Below are positions 9,055-16,187 of a DNA stretch of 64,000 nucleotides, piece after piece; position 1 is the first letter of the stretch; each line of letters starts with the position of its first letter. Source of the DNA: Shewanella gaetbuli. Its GTDB lineage: Bacteria > Pseudomonadota > Gammaproteobacteria > Enterobacterales > Shewanellaceae. The position numbers were made by a program, and so were the translations under genes. The stretch covers positions 123,323 through 187,322 of the forward strand of contig NZ_JAKIKP010000008.1 of assembly GCF_023284065.1 (NCBI RefSeq). Direction: 5' to 3'. The notes beneath the pieces were generated by a model. That model made no database searches, was not told the origin of the DNA, and worked only from the letters and a program-made list of their open reading frames with translations.

Positions 9055-9934
9055 GGCAGTTTGCTAACAGGCGAGAATGAGCCGTTATTAGCTGTAGAAA
9101 GCTAATATGAACAAGTCTGAGCTTGAACTGTCAGGTTTGACTAATAGAGCTTGATCAAAGCTGGCAGTCTCATATGTGCCAATTTCGGCTGTTCAGCAGC
9201 CGTGTAACTTAAATAAAACTAATAATTTGACGTTCAACCAACTCATTTCTGAACAGAAATGCGTTACAGGAATCCATTTTATAAATTATTTATCTCTGTT
9301 CAGGTATAGAAGACCATAGCTTCAATCTAATCAATTGCCTGCCGCAGGCTATCGTGCAAACACGACCGTGACACGCTGCAAGTTCGTCCCTGAAAGCTCG
9401 GCCATGACGAATAACATCCATGTTAAACAGCCAGTTCGGCATCCATGCCTCTCGCTCAAAGCGTTTCACACCGTCAAACTTCGCCATGTCATGGTCAAAT
9501 TTGTTCCAGACAAATTTTGACATTCCCACCATCCATGGCGGTCAGTAGTCACCGCCGCGCTTACACCTGAAATTTTCGCCTCTTCGATTTGCCTTATTTG
9601 TATCTAATTAGACGTAAAACTTTCAGATTCAATGTGTATTAAGGGCATCGAGTAAAGTTCGTGAGCTTGGCATGGATGCTAAGCTAGCTTACGTTAGGCC
9701 AAGGATGGCCTATCGGAAGCGTTAGAGCTTTTCGACAATGACAGAAGGCAGAACCCAACGAAGTTAAAATCTGGATCAATCCCCATCGAAAATTATGCGC
9801 TTTTCAGCATTTTTCGTTTGGGGCAGCAGGGTGATCCAAGAGGGTATTGCTGTTGATACCCTTTTGGCCGGTGCAGGATGGAATCCTGCGATGTTAATCC
9901 CAACGGCATGGACAACATGCCGTTGGGGGAAATG
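9055..9934. repeat. 880-bp non-coding region packed with palindromes
   Basis: This gap lies between convergent genes. Palindromes with GGA at the tip occur in two orientations. Read on the minus strand they are CCATGGATGG (9529-9538), a TTTGT/ACAAA hairpin (9500-9514), GGCATGGATGCC (9438-9449) and AACATGGATGTT (9413-9424). Read on the plus strand they are AGCTT-GCAT-GG-ATGC-AAGCT (9664-9685), TAGGCCA-AGGA-TGGCCTA (9695-9712), GCAGGA-TGG-AATCCTGC (9873-9889) and a 12-bp stem with loop GACAA (9899-9927). A CCCC..CGAAAA hairpin covers about 9780-9822 and AGGGTAT/ATACCCT about 9841-9862. The short open frames here are interrupted by these palindromes and do not look coding. It could be a dispersed repeat element or a source of structured RNA. 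Confidence 0.6.
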
Positions 9935-10789
9935 TTATTGTCTCGCTAAACGGTGCGACTCTGGTGGGTTTTCAAAATCACTGCGATAAGGGTTTATATC
10001 TAAACCACCTCGGCGAGTATATCTTGCGTACACTGTTAATTTAGTGCAACCGCAGTAACGTTTTAAATCCACAAAAATGCGTTCAATACACTGCTCGTGA
10101 AACTCGTTGTGTTGTCTAAACGAAATTAAATAGCGTAATAACTTTTCGCGGTCAATTTTAGGGCCTTGATAACGTATCATTACGCTGCCCCAATCGGGCT
10201 GTGAAGTAATTAAACAGTTAGACTTCAATAAGTTTGAATTCAGCGTTTCTGCTACATTTTTGTCTTCGGTGCTATCTTGTAAATAATCTGGGTTGAAGTC
10301 ATAGTTATCGACTTCAATATCTAAATCATCAATACAAGTGCCGGGTAATTCTACTACACGCTCAAAGGTGAAATGTTTTGGTTCAATAATGCTCACGCTA
10401 ACGTCCCCTTGGGCACAATTAGCGAGGTCTTGAGTTAACCTGTTTTGAACATCTTCAACACTGTCAAATTTGGTCTGATTAAAGCTGTTTAAATAAAGTT
10501 TAAACGATTTAGATTCAATTAAATTAACGCTATTAATGTCTAAATGAACTTCAGCCAAAGCGACCATTGGCTTACCTTTACTGTTCAGCCAAGACAGTTC
10601 ATACGCAGTCCAAATATCAGTGCCATGAAAAGGTAAATCACCGCTTAACGCAATGGCGTCACGGTTTAACTTGCGCGGGACCCCTTGCAGCAATGATGCA
10701 TCATATTCGGCTTGGTACTCAGTTGATTGGCCTAAGGTTAGGCCCTGAAGTGCAGGAGCATCATTATAAGGATCGTGATTTTGTGTCAT
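9935..10789 (-). CDS. queF: NADPH-dependent 7-cyano-7-deazaguanine reductase QueF
   Basis: QueF reduces preQ0 to preQ1 in queuosine tRNA-modification synthesis. The 284-residue length marks the long, two-domain YqcD type. The family motif [15 protein letters not shown] is present near residues 93-107. The catalytic cysteine lies in [16 protein letters not shown] near 190, and [12 protein letters not shown] is near 230. The gene is divergent from syd, the same pairing found in E. coli. The start lies 54 bp from the proposed syd start, so the promoters must overlap. No riboswitch-like structure was recognised upstream. Confidence 0.96.
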   Translation of the reverse strand: MTQNHDPYNDAPALQGLTLGQSTEYQAEYDASLLQGVPRKLNRDAIALSGDLPFHGTDIWTAYELSWLNSKGKPMVALAEVHLDINSVNLIESKSFKLYLNSFNQTKFDSVEDVQNRLTQDLANCAQGDVSVSIIEPKHFTFERVVELPGTCIDDLDIEVDNYDFNPDYLQDSTEDKNVAETLNSNLLKSNCLITSQPDWGSVMIRYQGPKIDREKLLRYLISFRQHNEFHEQCIERIFVDLKRYCGCTKLTVYARYTRRGGLDINPYRSDFENPPESHRLARQ

Positions 10790-10843
10790 CTAATCGGTTT
10801 CCATGTCAAAATATCGCTTTATTATAAACTACGAGAAGCACTA

Positions 10844-11494
10844 GTGTCTTGTTCATCCGCACTTGAAAATTTTATTAGTCGATATTTACACGCTTACCAA
10901 GAAGCATTGTCAGAACTCCCTCGGTATTATCCAATGGGTGAAGAGTCGTCATGTATTCAAGGGGAATTTAATGCATTCAGCCCTGACGCGGTTTATTTTA
11001 AGCCTTTTAAGCGTAAGGCTTGTGCTGATTTTACTAACGTTGAACATGCGTTAGAAATTAGCTTACATGCTGATATTAATCCGTTTTTTGGTCAGTATTT
11101 TAGCGCACCATTGATGTTTACTTCACAGTGGGGTGAGGGTGAGTTACTGCAAGCATGGAATAAGCAAGACTATGAGTATCTTCAACAAAATATGATTGGT
11201 CATTTGATGATGAAGAAAAAGCTCAAGCAACCTGCTACCTGGTTTATTGGGGTACTGGGTGATGGCGATCAAATGCTTACCGTTGACAATGAAACCGGCA
11301 GTGTTTGGATTGAAATACCGGGCGAGCTTCAACATCAAAAGTTAGCCGATTCGTTAGCTGAATTTTTACAGCTGGTATCGCCACATATTACTCCGCCAGT
11401 TAAGCCTGAAATAACTGAAGATACGCATTACCAGCATCCGGGGATCTGGCAACGCATCAAATTAATGTGGCAGTATTTATGGCGCAAAAAATAA
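10844..11494 (+). CDS. syd: SecY-interacting protein Syd
   Basis: Syd is a small cytoplasmic protein that binds SecY and can proofread the translocon. The match comes from the family pattern: DAVYFKPF, a run of acidic and aromatic residues, QNMIGHLMMKKKLKQPATWFIG near 120-140, and DNETGSVWIEIPG. The GTG at 10844 is chosen because GAGAAG lies 7 bp upstream, giving 216 residues. A reading frame open back to 10775 would overlap queF and has no such site. The product is longer than the E. coli protein (about 181), with the extra length at the C terminus. It ends 6 bp from the convergent Zn-ribbon gene. Confidence 0.9.
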   Translation: MSCSSALENFISRYLHAYQEALSELPRYYPMGEESSCIQGEFNAFSPDAVYFKPFKRKACADFTNVEHALEISLHADINPFFGQYFSAPLMFTSQWGEGELLQAWNKQDYEYLQQNMIGHLMMKKKLKQPATWFIGVLGDGDQMLTVDNETGSVWIEIPGELQHQKLADSLAEFLQLVSPHITPPVKPEITEDTHYQHPGIWQRIKLMWQYLWRKK

Positions 11495-11500
11495 ACTGAC

Positions 11501-12274
11501 CTATTGATGATCCCATGAAAGGTTAGACACAATTCGGCATGGTTCACACCTAAAGTGGAACATGTCGAGTAGAGGCGTTTCAAGTGCCCAATCAGCGCTG
11601 CCACATTTCGGGCACACTCGTGACTTTTCAGCTTGTAAGCTTTCACCACCTACTCGGTATAAATAATAGTAGGTGGGGATTTTAGTTAAATATTCAATCC
11701 GGCCCCGTAAATCCCAGCCGCGTCTAAACATGTCACTGTGTACGCTACTTATTTCTTCTAATGCCGCAAATTCAGCTTTAGTTGCCGCCGCCATTTGCAG
11801 TTCATCACAGGCTTGCCACTCGCTTTGCCATTTTATCACTCGTTTATGATCACCATTAAATGTTGCGGGTATTTGATATAAGGGGATAGGCAATAAATTG
11901 TCGCCATTTCGAAGCGGTGAGCACATATGCACATAGCTGGTGTATAACACTTGCCAGCTCGGGTCGTCAGTATTACTCACTTCAGAATTAATATCTTGGC
12001 CAATAAATTTGTCTCTAGGGGCCAGCAGCTTTGCGTCTGTTAACCCTTGAAGGGTTGCTTTGACCCAAGCGCTATTATAACGATTTGCAAGGCTGGTTTT
12101 TTCAGGCACCATCAAACGTACTCTAAATTCACCATCATTAAATGCTACTGCAAATTCACGACCAAGAATCTGGCCATTGGCTCTAAGGGCTTCTAAATGA
12201 GCATTAATGGCTTTTTCAGCTGCCGAAATCGTGGTGTCAGCAAATGGCTCAAAACGTAATTCAATAACAAACAT
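11501..12274 (-). CDS. Zn-ribbon-containing protein (DUF2310-like)
   Basis: A conserved protein of 257 residues with unknown function. The C terminus carries a probable zinc ribbon, CPKCGSADW followed by FHRCEPC-type cysteines (CPKC near 223 and CEPC near 245). The rest is soluble alpha/beta with no signal peptide. It resembles the DUF2310 family of gammaproteobacteria. Its ATG overlaps the stop of the upstream gene (TAATG), so the two are probably translationally coupled. The 3' end is convergent with syd with only 6 bp between stops and no terminator, so antisense overlap of the transcripts is likely. Confidence 0.72.
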   Translation of the reverse strand: MFVIELRFEPFADTTISAAEKAINAHLEALRANGQILGREFAVAFNDGEFRVRLMVPEKTSLANRYNSAWVKATLQGLTDAKLLAPRDKFIGQDINSEVSNTDDPSWQVLYTSYVHMCSPLRNGDNLLPIPLYQIPATFNGDHKRVIKWQSEWQACDELQMAAATKAEFAALEEISSVHSDMFRRGWDLRGRIEYLTKIPTYYYLYRVGGESLQAEKSRVCPKCGSADWALETPLLDMFHFRCEPCRIVSNLSWDHQ

Positions 12275-12597
12275 TATTTGGCCTTTGGGGTCAGTAATTT
12301 TTCAAGTTCAGTCACGCGATCAGTTAATGCTTGTATGTGTTGTTGCATAGTTTTTTGGTTAGACAATAGTTCTTCAATAGTCGGCTGTGGTGTGTTGTCA
12401 GCGTTTTCAGCATCTAGGTTAACATCTGCAATATTTTTCCATTCAGATTGCGGTATTGCTTTAAATTGCTGTAAGCCTTGGACAATAGCGGGCATAGGCA
12501 ACTTACCAACACGACTTTTAATTAGTGCAATGGTTGGGGTATGGCCTTTAATTGCAATCGATTTAGCCGCAGCAATAACTTGTTCTATTTGACTCAT
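12274..12597 (-). CDS. Conserved hypothetical protein with KfrA-like N terminus and coiled coil
   Basis: I do not recognise a named family for this 107-residue protein. The N-terminal 40 residues (AAKSIAIKGHTPTIALIKSRVG) follow the G-x-x-P-T-x-x-x-I pattern of KfrA-type helix-turn-helix domains. A Pro/Asn/Glu-rich linker (about 60-75) and a C-terminal heptad-rich coiled coil (about 78-103) follow. It is the first gene of a two-gene unit and overlaps the next start by one base. A small DNA-binding or partner protein for the Zn-ribbon product is a guess. Confidence 0.65.
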   Translation of the reverse strand: MSQIEQVIAAAKSIAIKGHTPTIALIKSRVGKLPMPAIVQGLQQFKAIPQSEWKNIADVNLDAENADNTPQPTIEELLSNQKTMQQHIQALTDRVTELEKLLTPKAK

Positions 12598-12780
12598 ATG
12601 TGGTGAAAACCTTTAAATTTAATAGCGAAATTGGCTAAAAGCAAAATAATTGAATTAAATGTTATTTAAAATCAATAAGGTAAGTGTTGGCATGATTTTA
12701 GCTTAATCAAGATAAAATTGCGCATTAAATGATATCGCAGTTTTAGATAATTGAGCACATTCTAACAAAAAGGACATAAC

Positions 12781-13167
12781 ATGAAATCAAATTTGCTTGC
12801 AGCTGCATTAATTGCGTCTATTTCTTTAGGTTTAACAGGTTGCGTATTAAATGTGGGTGATCATGAATCATCTAAAGGACATAATTATTGGGAAGTACAA
12901 CAAGAAAAAAATCGAACTAATTTAACCAAGCTTTCGTTAGGAATGAGCCTAGATCAAGTACAGATTATTATGGGAACTTCAGATTTTACAGAGGCGTTTG
13001 TGAATCAAGCTAGTGAACAAAGTGCAGCAGAAACGGTAAATGTATTATTTTATCGTACTCAGTGGGCCAAAGGTGACGGTAAAACCACTAAAGATGAATG
13101 TACTCCAGTAGTCTTTAGAGACGGTAAATTGATTGGTTGGGGCGATACGGCTTATAAGCAAATATAA
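12781..13167 (+). CDS. DUF3192 lipoprotein
   Basis: This 128-residue protein starts with a lipoprotein signal peptide, lipobox LTGC with the acylated cysteine at residue 21, so it should be membrane-anchored in the periplasm. The segment LTKLSLGMSLDQVQIIMGTSDF resembles the helix-turn of SmpA/BamE-like folds, and the whole matches DUF3192. Function is unknown. AAAAAGGA lies upstream of the ATG. The gene is convergent with the DUF2789 gene and the two share a hairpin terminator. Confidence 0.82.
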   Translation: MKSNLLAAALIASISLGLTGCVLNVGDHESSKGHNYWEVQQEKNRTNLTKLSLGMSLDQVQIIMGTSDFTEAFVNQASEQSAAETVNVLFYRTQWAKGDGKTTKDECTPVVFRDGKLIGWGDTAYKQI

Positions 13168-13186
13168 GCCTTTAATCTTGCAATAC

Positions 13187-13233
13187 CAAAAGCCTGTTGA
13201 AGGAACTATTTGATTCCATCAGTAGGCTTTTTT
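13187..13233. terminator. Shared hairpin between convergent DUF3192 and DUF2789 genes
   Basis: AAAAGCCT and AGGCTTTTTT pair, with further imperfect pairing inside (TGA.GGAA / TTCC.TCA). An A run on the left and a T run on the right suit a terminator in either direction. It overlaps the last codons of the DUF2789 gene. Confidence 0.6.
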
Positions 13234-13457
13234 CGTAGCATAACATTAAGTAAGTCAACGACTTCAGCCCACTGTGCATCTTCTGATAAGGCTTCTTGAA
13301 TAAATGCTTTTTGGGCATTGTTCCAAAATGACGCCTCGATTAATAAAGTATCTTCAGCTAATTGATGAGTATCAATAAATTCATTGATTGAATCATCGTC
13401 GTGCTCTAATCCAAGCTGTTGAAATAGTTGCTGTAAATTATTGTTACTTGTATCCAT
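13206..13457 (-). CDS. DUF2789 family protein
   Basis: A small acidic 83-residue protein. MDTSNNNLQQLFQQLGL, INEFI-THQL and IEASFWNNAQKAFIQEAL match the DUF2789 pattern of gammaproteobacteria. Function is unknown, and there is no signal or membrane segment. GGAG lies upstream of the ATG on the minus strand. It stands alone, convergent with the lipoprotein gene. Confidence 0.82.
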   Translation of the reverse strand: MDTSNNNLQQLFQQLGLEHDDDSINEFIDTHQLAEDTLLIEASFWNNAQKAFIQEALSEDAQWAEVVDLLNVMLRKKPTDGIK

Positions 13458-13600
13458 TTCGTTCTCCTTTCAAAGCTTTTTTAAGTAGTATCAAACACGA
13501 GAAAAGAATGCAAAATCAATTTATGCTGACAAGAGTTTGTTTCATTCTTGTTAACTTGATAAGTTAGGTGTGCATATAAAATCATCAAGGGAAAATAACA

Positions 13601-14227
13601 ATGGATAATCAAACCTTGGAACAATATAAAGCAGTATATCTCACTGCAGAAGATTTACGTGTTGCCGCCTCGATAATTTATAACGCTTATCATGATGACC
13701 CTTATTTTGTTGAAGTGCTGGGCGCTGATGATGCCAGTGTGTATGAACAAAAATTACGTGCGGCTATTCGTGAAGAGCTCAATACTCTATGGCAACAAGA
13801 GCAACCCTTAATAGGCTGGTTTGACGGCGAAAGATTAATTGGAGTGGCTTGTGTTATTACTCACCAAATTCCAGTAGGTCAGTCACGTTACTGGCATTGG
13901 CGATTAAAAATGGTTTTAGGTACAGGCTGGAAATCAACCCAAGGATTAATGGAAAAAGAAACCTGCTTACTTTCTCACCTTCCAACAGATAAATGCGGAA
14001 TTTTGCAGTTTATTGCGCTATCACCAACCGAACAAAATAAAGGCAACGGCGCTAAATTAATTCAGGCGGTATTAAGTTGGTGTGACGAGCAACCACAACT
14101 CGATGGGCTAGGCGTATTTGTTAATCATCCTCAGCATCATAAAGTACTTACGCAACAAGGTTTTAAATCAATTGCCAATGTGTCAATTGGCCAAGTTGAA
14201 GGCGAAATATTGTTTTATGCCAAATAG
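13601..14227 (+). CDS. GNAT family N-acetyltransferase
   Basis: A 208-residue GNAT-fold protein. The acetyl-CoA binding motif A region is LQFIALSPTEQNKGNGAKLIQAVLSWCDEQ (about 143-172), with the Q/R-x-x-G-x-G/A signature as QNKGNGA. VNHPQHHKVLTQQGFKSI follows as the motif B region. The substrate cannot be told from the sequence. It is followed 12 bp later by a DUF962 gene and probably forms an operon with it. Confidence 0.82.
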   Translation: MDNQTLEQYKAVYLTAEDLRVAASIIYNAYHDDPYFVEVLGADDASVYEQKLRAAIREELNTLWQQEQPLIGWFDGERLIGVACVITHQIPVGQSRYWHWRLKMVLGTGWKSTQGLMEKETCLLSHLPTDKCGILQFIALSPTEQNKGNGAKLIQAVLSWCDEQPQLDGLGVFVNHPQHHKVLTQQGFKSIANVSIGQVEGEILFYAK

Positions 14228-14239
14228 GAGGGCACGTTA

Positions 14240-14551
14240 ATGGCTAAAGAATTCAACAGTTTTAAATCATTTTACCCTTTCTATTTATCTCAGCATCAAG
14301 ATCCGGTGTGCCGTCGACTGCATTACCTTGGCAGCACAATAATTATCATTGTTTTACTGAATACCTTAATTAATCAACAATGGTGGCAACTGTTTTGGCT
14401 TCCAGTAATTGGCTATGGTTTTGCTTGGATAGGGCATTTTGTGTTTGAAAAAAATCGACCTGCAACCTTTAAATACCCCTTATATAGTTTGATGGGTGAT
14501 TGGGTTATGTTCTGGCAAATGTTAACAAGGTTTTTCAAAAAACAATCTTGA
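14240..14551 (+). CDS. Mpo1-like / DUF962 membrane protein
   Basis: A 103-residue protein with two to three hydrophobic helices. The family histidines are present in RRLHYLGS (near 27-34) and WIGHFVFEKNRPATF (near 66-80), followed by YPLYSLMGDWVMF. Yeast Mpo1, in the same family, is an Fe(II) dioxygenase acting on 2-hydroxy fatty acids. Whether the bacterial members do the same is not established. AGGAGG lies upstream of the ATG. It is the second gene after the GNAT gene and is followed by the CsrB-type RNA locus. Confidence 0.85.
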   Translation: MAKEFNSFKSFYPFYLSQHQDPVCRRLHYLGSTIIIIVLLNTLINQQWWQLFWLPVIGYGFAWIGHFVFEKNRPATFKYPLYSLMGDWVMFWQMLTRFFKKQS

Positions 14552-14573
14552 TCGCCTTATTTGCTCTTAGGCG

Positions 14574-14591
14574 TGTAAGCTTTTTCCTACA
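14574..14591 (+). promoter_or_regulatory. GacA/UvrY-like upstream box of the CsrB-type RNA
   Basis: TGTAAG-N6-CCTACA differs at one position from the TGTAAG-N6-CTTACA palindrome known for GacA/UvrY targets. It sits about 180 bp before the inferred RNA start, similar to the placement described for rsm genes. An overlapping CCTACA-AAAA-TGTAGG inverted repeat (14586-14601) and a TATAAT (14603-14608) follow directly, so a nearer promoter is also possible. Confidence 0.65.
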
Positions 14592-14761
14592 AAAATGTAG
14601 GCTATAATCGTTTTCAATGTAGTACAATCCTATTGATATTTTGTTTAAGTTTATTATTTTCAGTGATTTAGTTGTGTAATGTGGTTATTTGTGTGTGTAG
14701 GGGGTTTGTAGGTGTACGTTAAATCTATTTTTGTTTTTTGTTGGTGAGGTAAAATGATTCC

Positions 14762-15177
14762 ATCAAGTGTTAAGGTCAGTTTTTAGGATGAAGACTCGGC
14801 TGGTAAATGGATTAAACACTTCGATTATCAGTGATGATAAGTTTTCAAGGATGAATGAAGGACACGCCTAAGGAAAAGGGCATAAGCTCGGCAAATGGAT
14901 AGCCGAAACAAGGATGGGTGTTAATGCAAATTAACACAAGGAATAAAGGACTGGATGCAGGATGCATAGGGACAATTCAACGGAATTGAATTTCAGTAAT
15001 GGATAACTGAACAAGGGATTGAGCTCAACTTACGTGAGTAAAGGATGGTTGAGAAAATGGATTTAGGAACATACCAGGATGGTATATCGCAAGGATGGAG
15101 CAGGGAGCATCAATTTAGCCGGATAGCTAACATAGCGTAAAAAAATAGGCACAACCTTTAGGGGTTGTGCCTTTTTC
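14762..15177 (+). ncRNA. csrB: CsrB-type CsrA-sequestering small RNA
   Basis: This roughly 400-nt stretch has no reading frame but holds about 23 GGA motifs between 14786 and 15123, often as AGGATG, CAGGATG or AAGGATG. Many sit in hairpin loops: CGGC-AAATGGATA-GCCG (about 14889-14905), ATTCAA-CGGAA-TTGAAT (about 14975-14991), TTCAGT-AATGGATA-ACTGAA (about 14992-15011), ATACC-AGGAT-GGTAT (about 15071-15085) and TTAGC-CGGATA-GCTAA (about 15115-15130). It ends in an intrinsic terminator, and a GacA/UvrY-like box lies upstream. CsrB RNAs titrate the translational regulator CsrA. E. coli csrB lies beside syd, and here syd-queF is about 3 kb away. The 5' end is inferred from TAAAAT at 14750-14755 and is uncertain. 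Confidence 0.88.
15147..15177 (+). terminator. csrB: Intrinsic terminator of the CsrB-type RNA
   Basis: A perfect 10-bp stem (AGGCACAACC / GGTTGTGCCT) with a 6-nt loop is followed by TTTTT and CCTTTT. It forms the 3' end of the RNA and lies 28 bp from the convergent lipoprotein gene. Confidence 0.93.
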
Positions 15178-15204
15178 CTTTTGGCTTATTATCATAAAAA
15201 ACAA

Positions 15205-15642
15205 CTAGCCGTTAATTTTTCCTTTTTCAGGCAGTACTTCTACAATTATCCACTTTTTACCTTGTTTTTTAAGGCGTAAGGTTCTGTCGTCTACCCAAGG
15301 TCTGCCGCCTTTAAGGCCTTCCATTTTGACAATAATGGTGACGTCGTCAGTGAACTTTCTGAAAAAGTCGATATCAATCTCATCAATACTCATGGTGACA
15401 TCAGTCATTGATAATCCAAGCACATGCCGTTGAACGGAAGAGGCGATATGATAGTGTTCAAGAACTTCACGCATTTCAGGGCTAACGTAGGGTAATGCTT
15501 TGCTGACATCTCTGTCGGTATAAATGGCTTTAAAAAAGCTCAAGGTTACGCTTTCTGGAGTTTCAGGCGCAGCGGCTTTTTCTGATATTTTTTCACACCC
15601 CATAAGGCATAAAAGACTCACAATGAATAAAACTCGAAACAT
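15205..15642 (-). CDS. Hypothetical lipoprotein
   Basis: A 145-residue protein with a lipoprotein signal (lipobox LMGC, Cys at residue 16). A periplasmic domain of helix plus beta strands follows, ending KKWIIVEVLPEKGK. The layout ESVTLSFFKAIYTDRD..YVSPEM and a final strand with a tryptophan resembles small NTF2-like or DUF4878-type lipoproteins, but I cannot assign a family firmly. It is convergent with the CsrB-type RNA. Confidence 0.7.
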   Translation of the reverse strand: MFRVLFIVSLLCLMGCEKISEKAAAPETPESVTLSFFKAIYTDRDVSKALPYVSPEMREVLEHYHIASSVQRHVLGLSMTDVTMSIDEIDIDFFRKFTDDVTIIVKMEGLKGGRPWVDDRTLRLKKQGKKWIIVEVLPEKGKING

Positions 15643-16135
15643 AATTCAGTGCTTCCTTTCTGATGTTAAGCAGATAACTAATAAGCGATTAAGTTGGTTT
15701 GTATTGTACTGACCGTTTATGGGCTTGCTTAAGGGGGAGTATAAAATCCGCCTACCACTTTTGTTACTAGAGTGTTATTAAACCATAAAACCTATAGCAA
15801 ATTTAACTAGAAACCTATAAAAAACTGAATGTTGTTTAAAATGCGCTCAGTTAAATGAATATTTATTGATGATGTTGATTTAATTGTAGCAATAGCCGAG
15901 ATAAAGTTGCTATGGTGAATTGGACTTTGATTTTAATTACTTTTTCTATCAACCTTCATGGTCGATAAAATGTTATCCACAGAATCTGTGGACAACTATG
16001 TTAATGAATCTGTGGTGGCGCCTTAAGCTTATGTTTTTAAGTGGTATTTTCCCTTGGTTAAAAAATACCGCTTTATCGAGAGGTCTTTCCTTCTATCCAT
16101 TTTTGCCGTTGTTTAAGAAAGTTTTTGGGCTAAAA
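15643..16135. other. Intergenic region with a DnaA-box palindrome
   Basis: Nearly 500 AT-rich bases without a convincing gene. The notable element is TTATCCACA (15973-15981), a perfect DnaA-box consensus, facing TGTGGACAA (15987-15995), a weaker inverted box. Together they form a 23-bp palindrome. A 55-codon frame from ATG 15998 runs into the pta terminator. It is Trp- and Phe-rich and lacks a clear ribosome site, so I do not call it a gene. Confidence 0.45.
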
Positions 16136-16163
16136 AAAAGCACTGCTGATATGCAGTGCTTTT
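16136..16163. terminator. Terminator after pta (symmetrical)
   Basis: An 8-bp stem AGCACTGC / GCAGTGCT is flanked by an A run on one side and TTTT on the other, so it can act in both directions. It lies 25 bp after the pta stop on the minus strand. Confidence 0.82.
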
Positions 16164-16187
16164 AAATCGATAATCTATCGCTATAAC

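Noticed and set aside
9290..9532. An 80-codon minus-strand open frame between the phosphopantetheinyl transferase and queF genes
   Set aside because: It spans several palindromes (9413-9424, 9438-9449, 9500-9514) whose symmetry explains the sequence better than coding. It has no clear ribosome site or recognisable domain.
10790..10843. A preQ1 riboswitch controlling queF
   Set aside because: The leader is only 54 bp before the divergent syd start, and I saw no H-type pseudoknot pattern or A-rich tail pairing with the ribosome site.
15920..16165. An 81-codon plus-strand frame before the pta terminator
   Set aside because: It starts at a TTG without a ribosome site, is Trp/Phe-rich without a recognisable domain, covers the DnaA-box palindrome and ends inside the terminator stem. 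The shorter form from 15998 is mentioned only as an observation.
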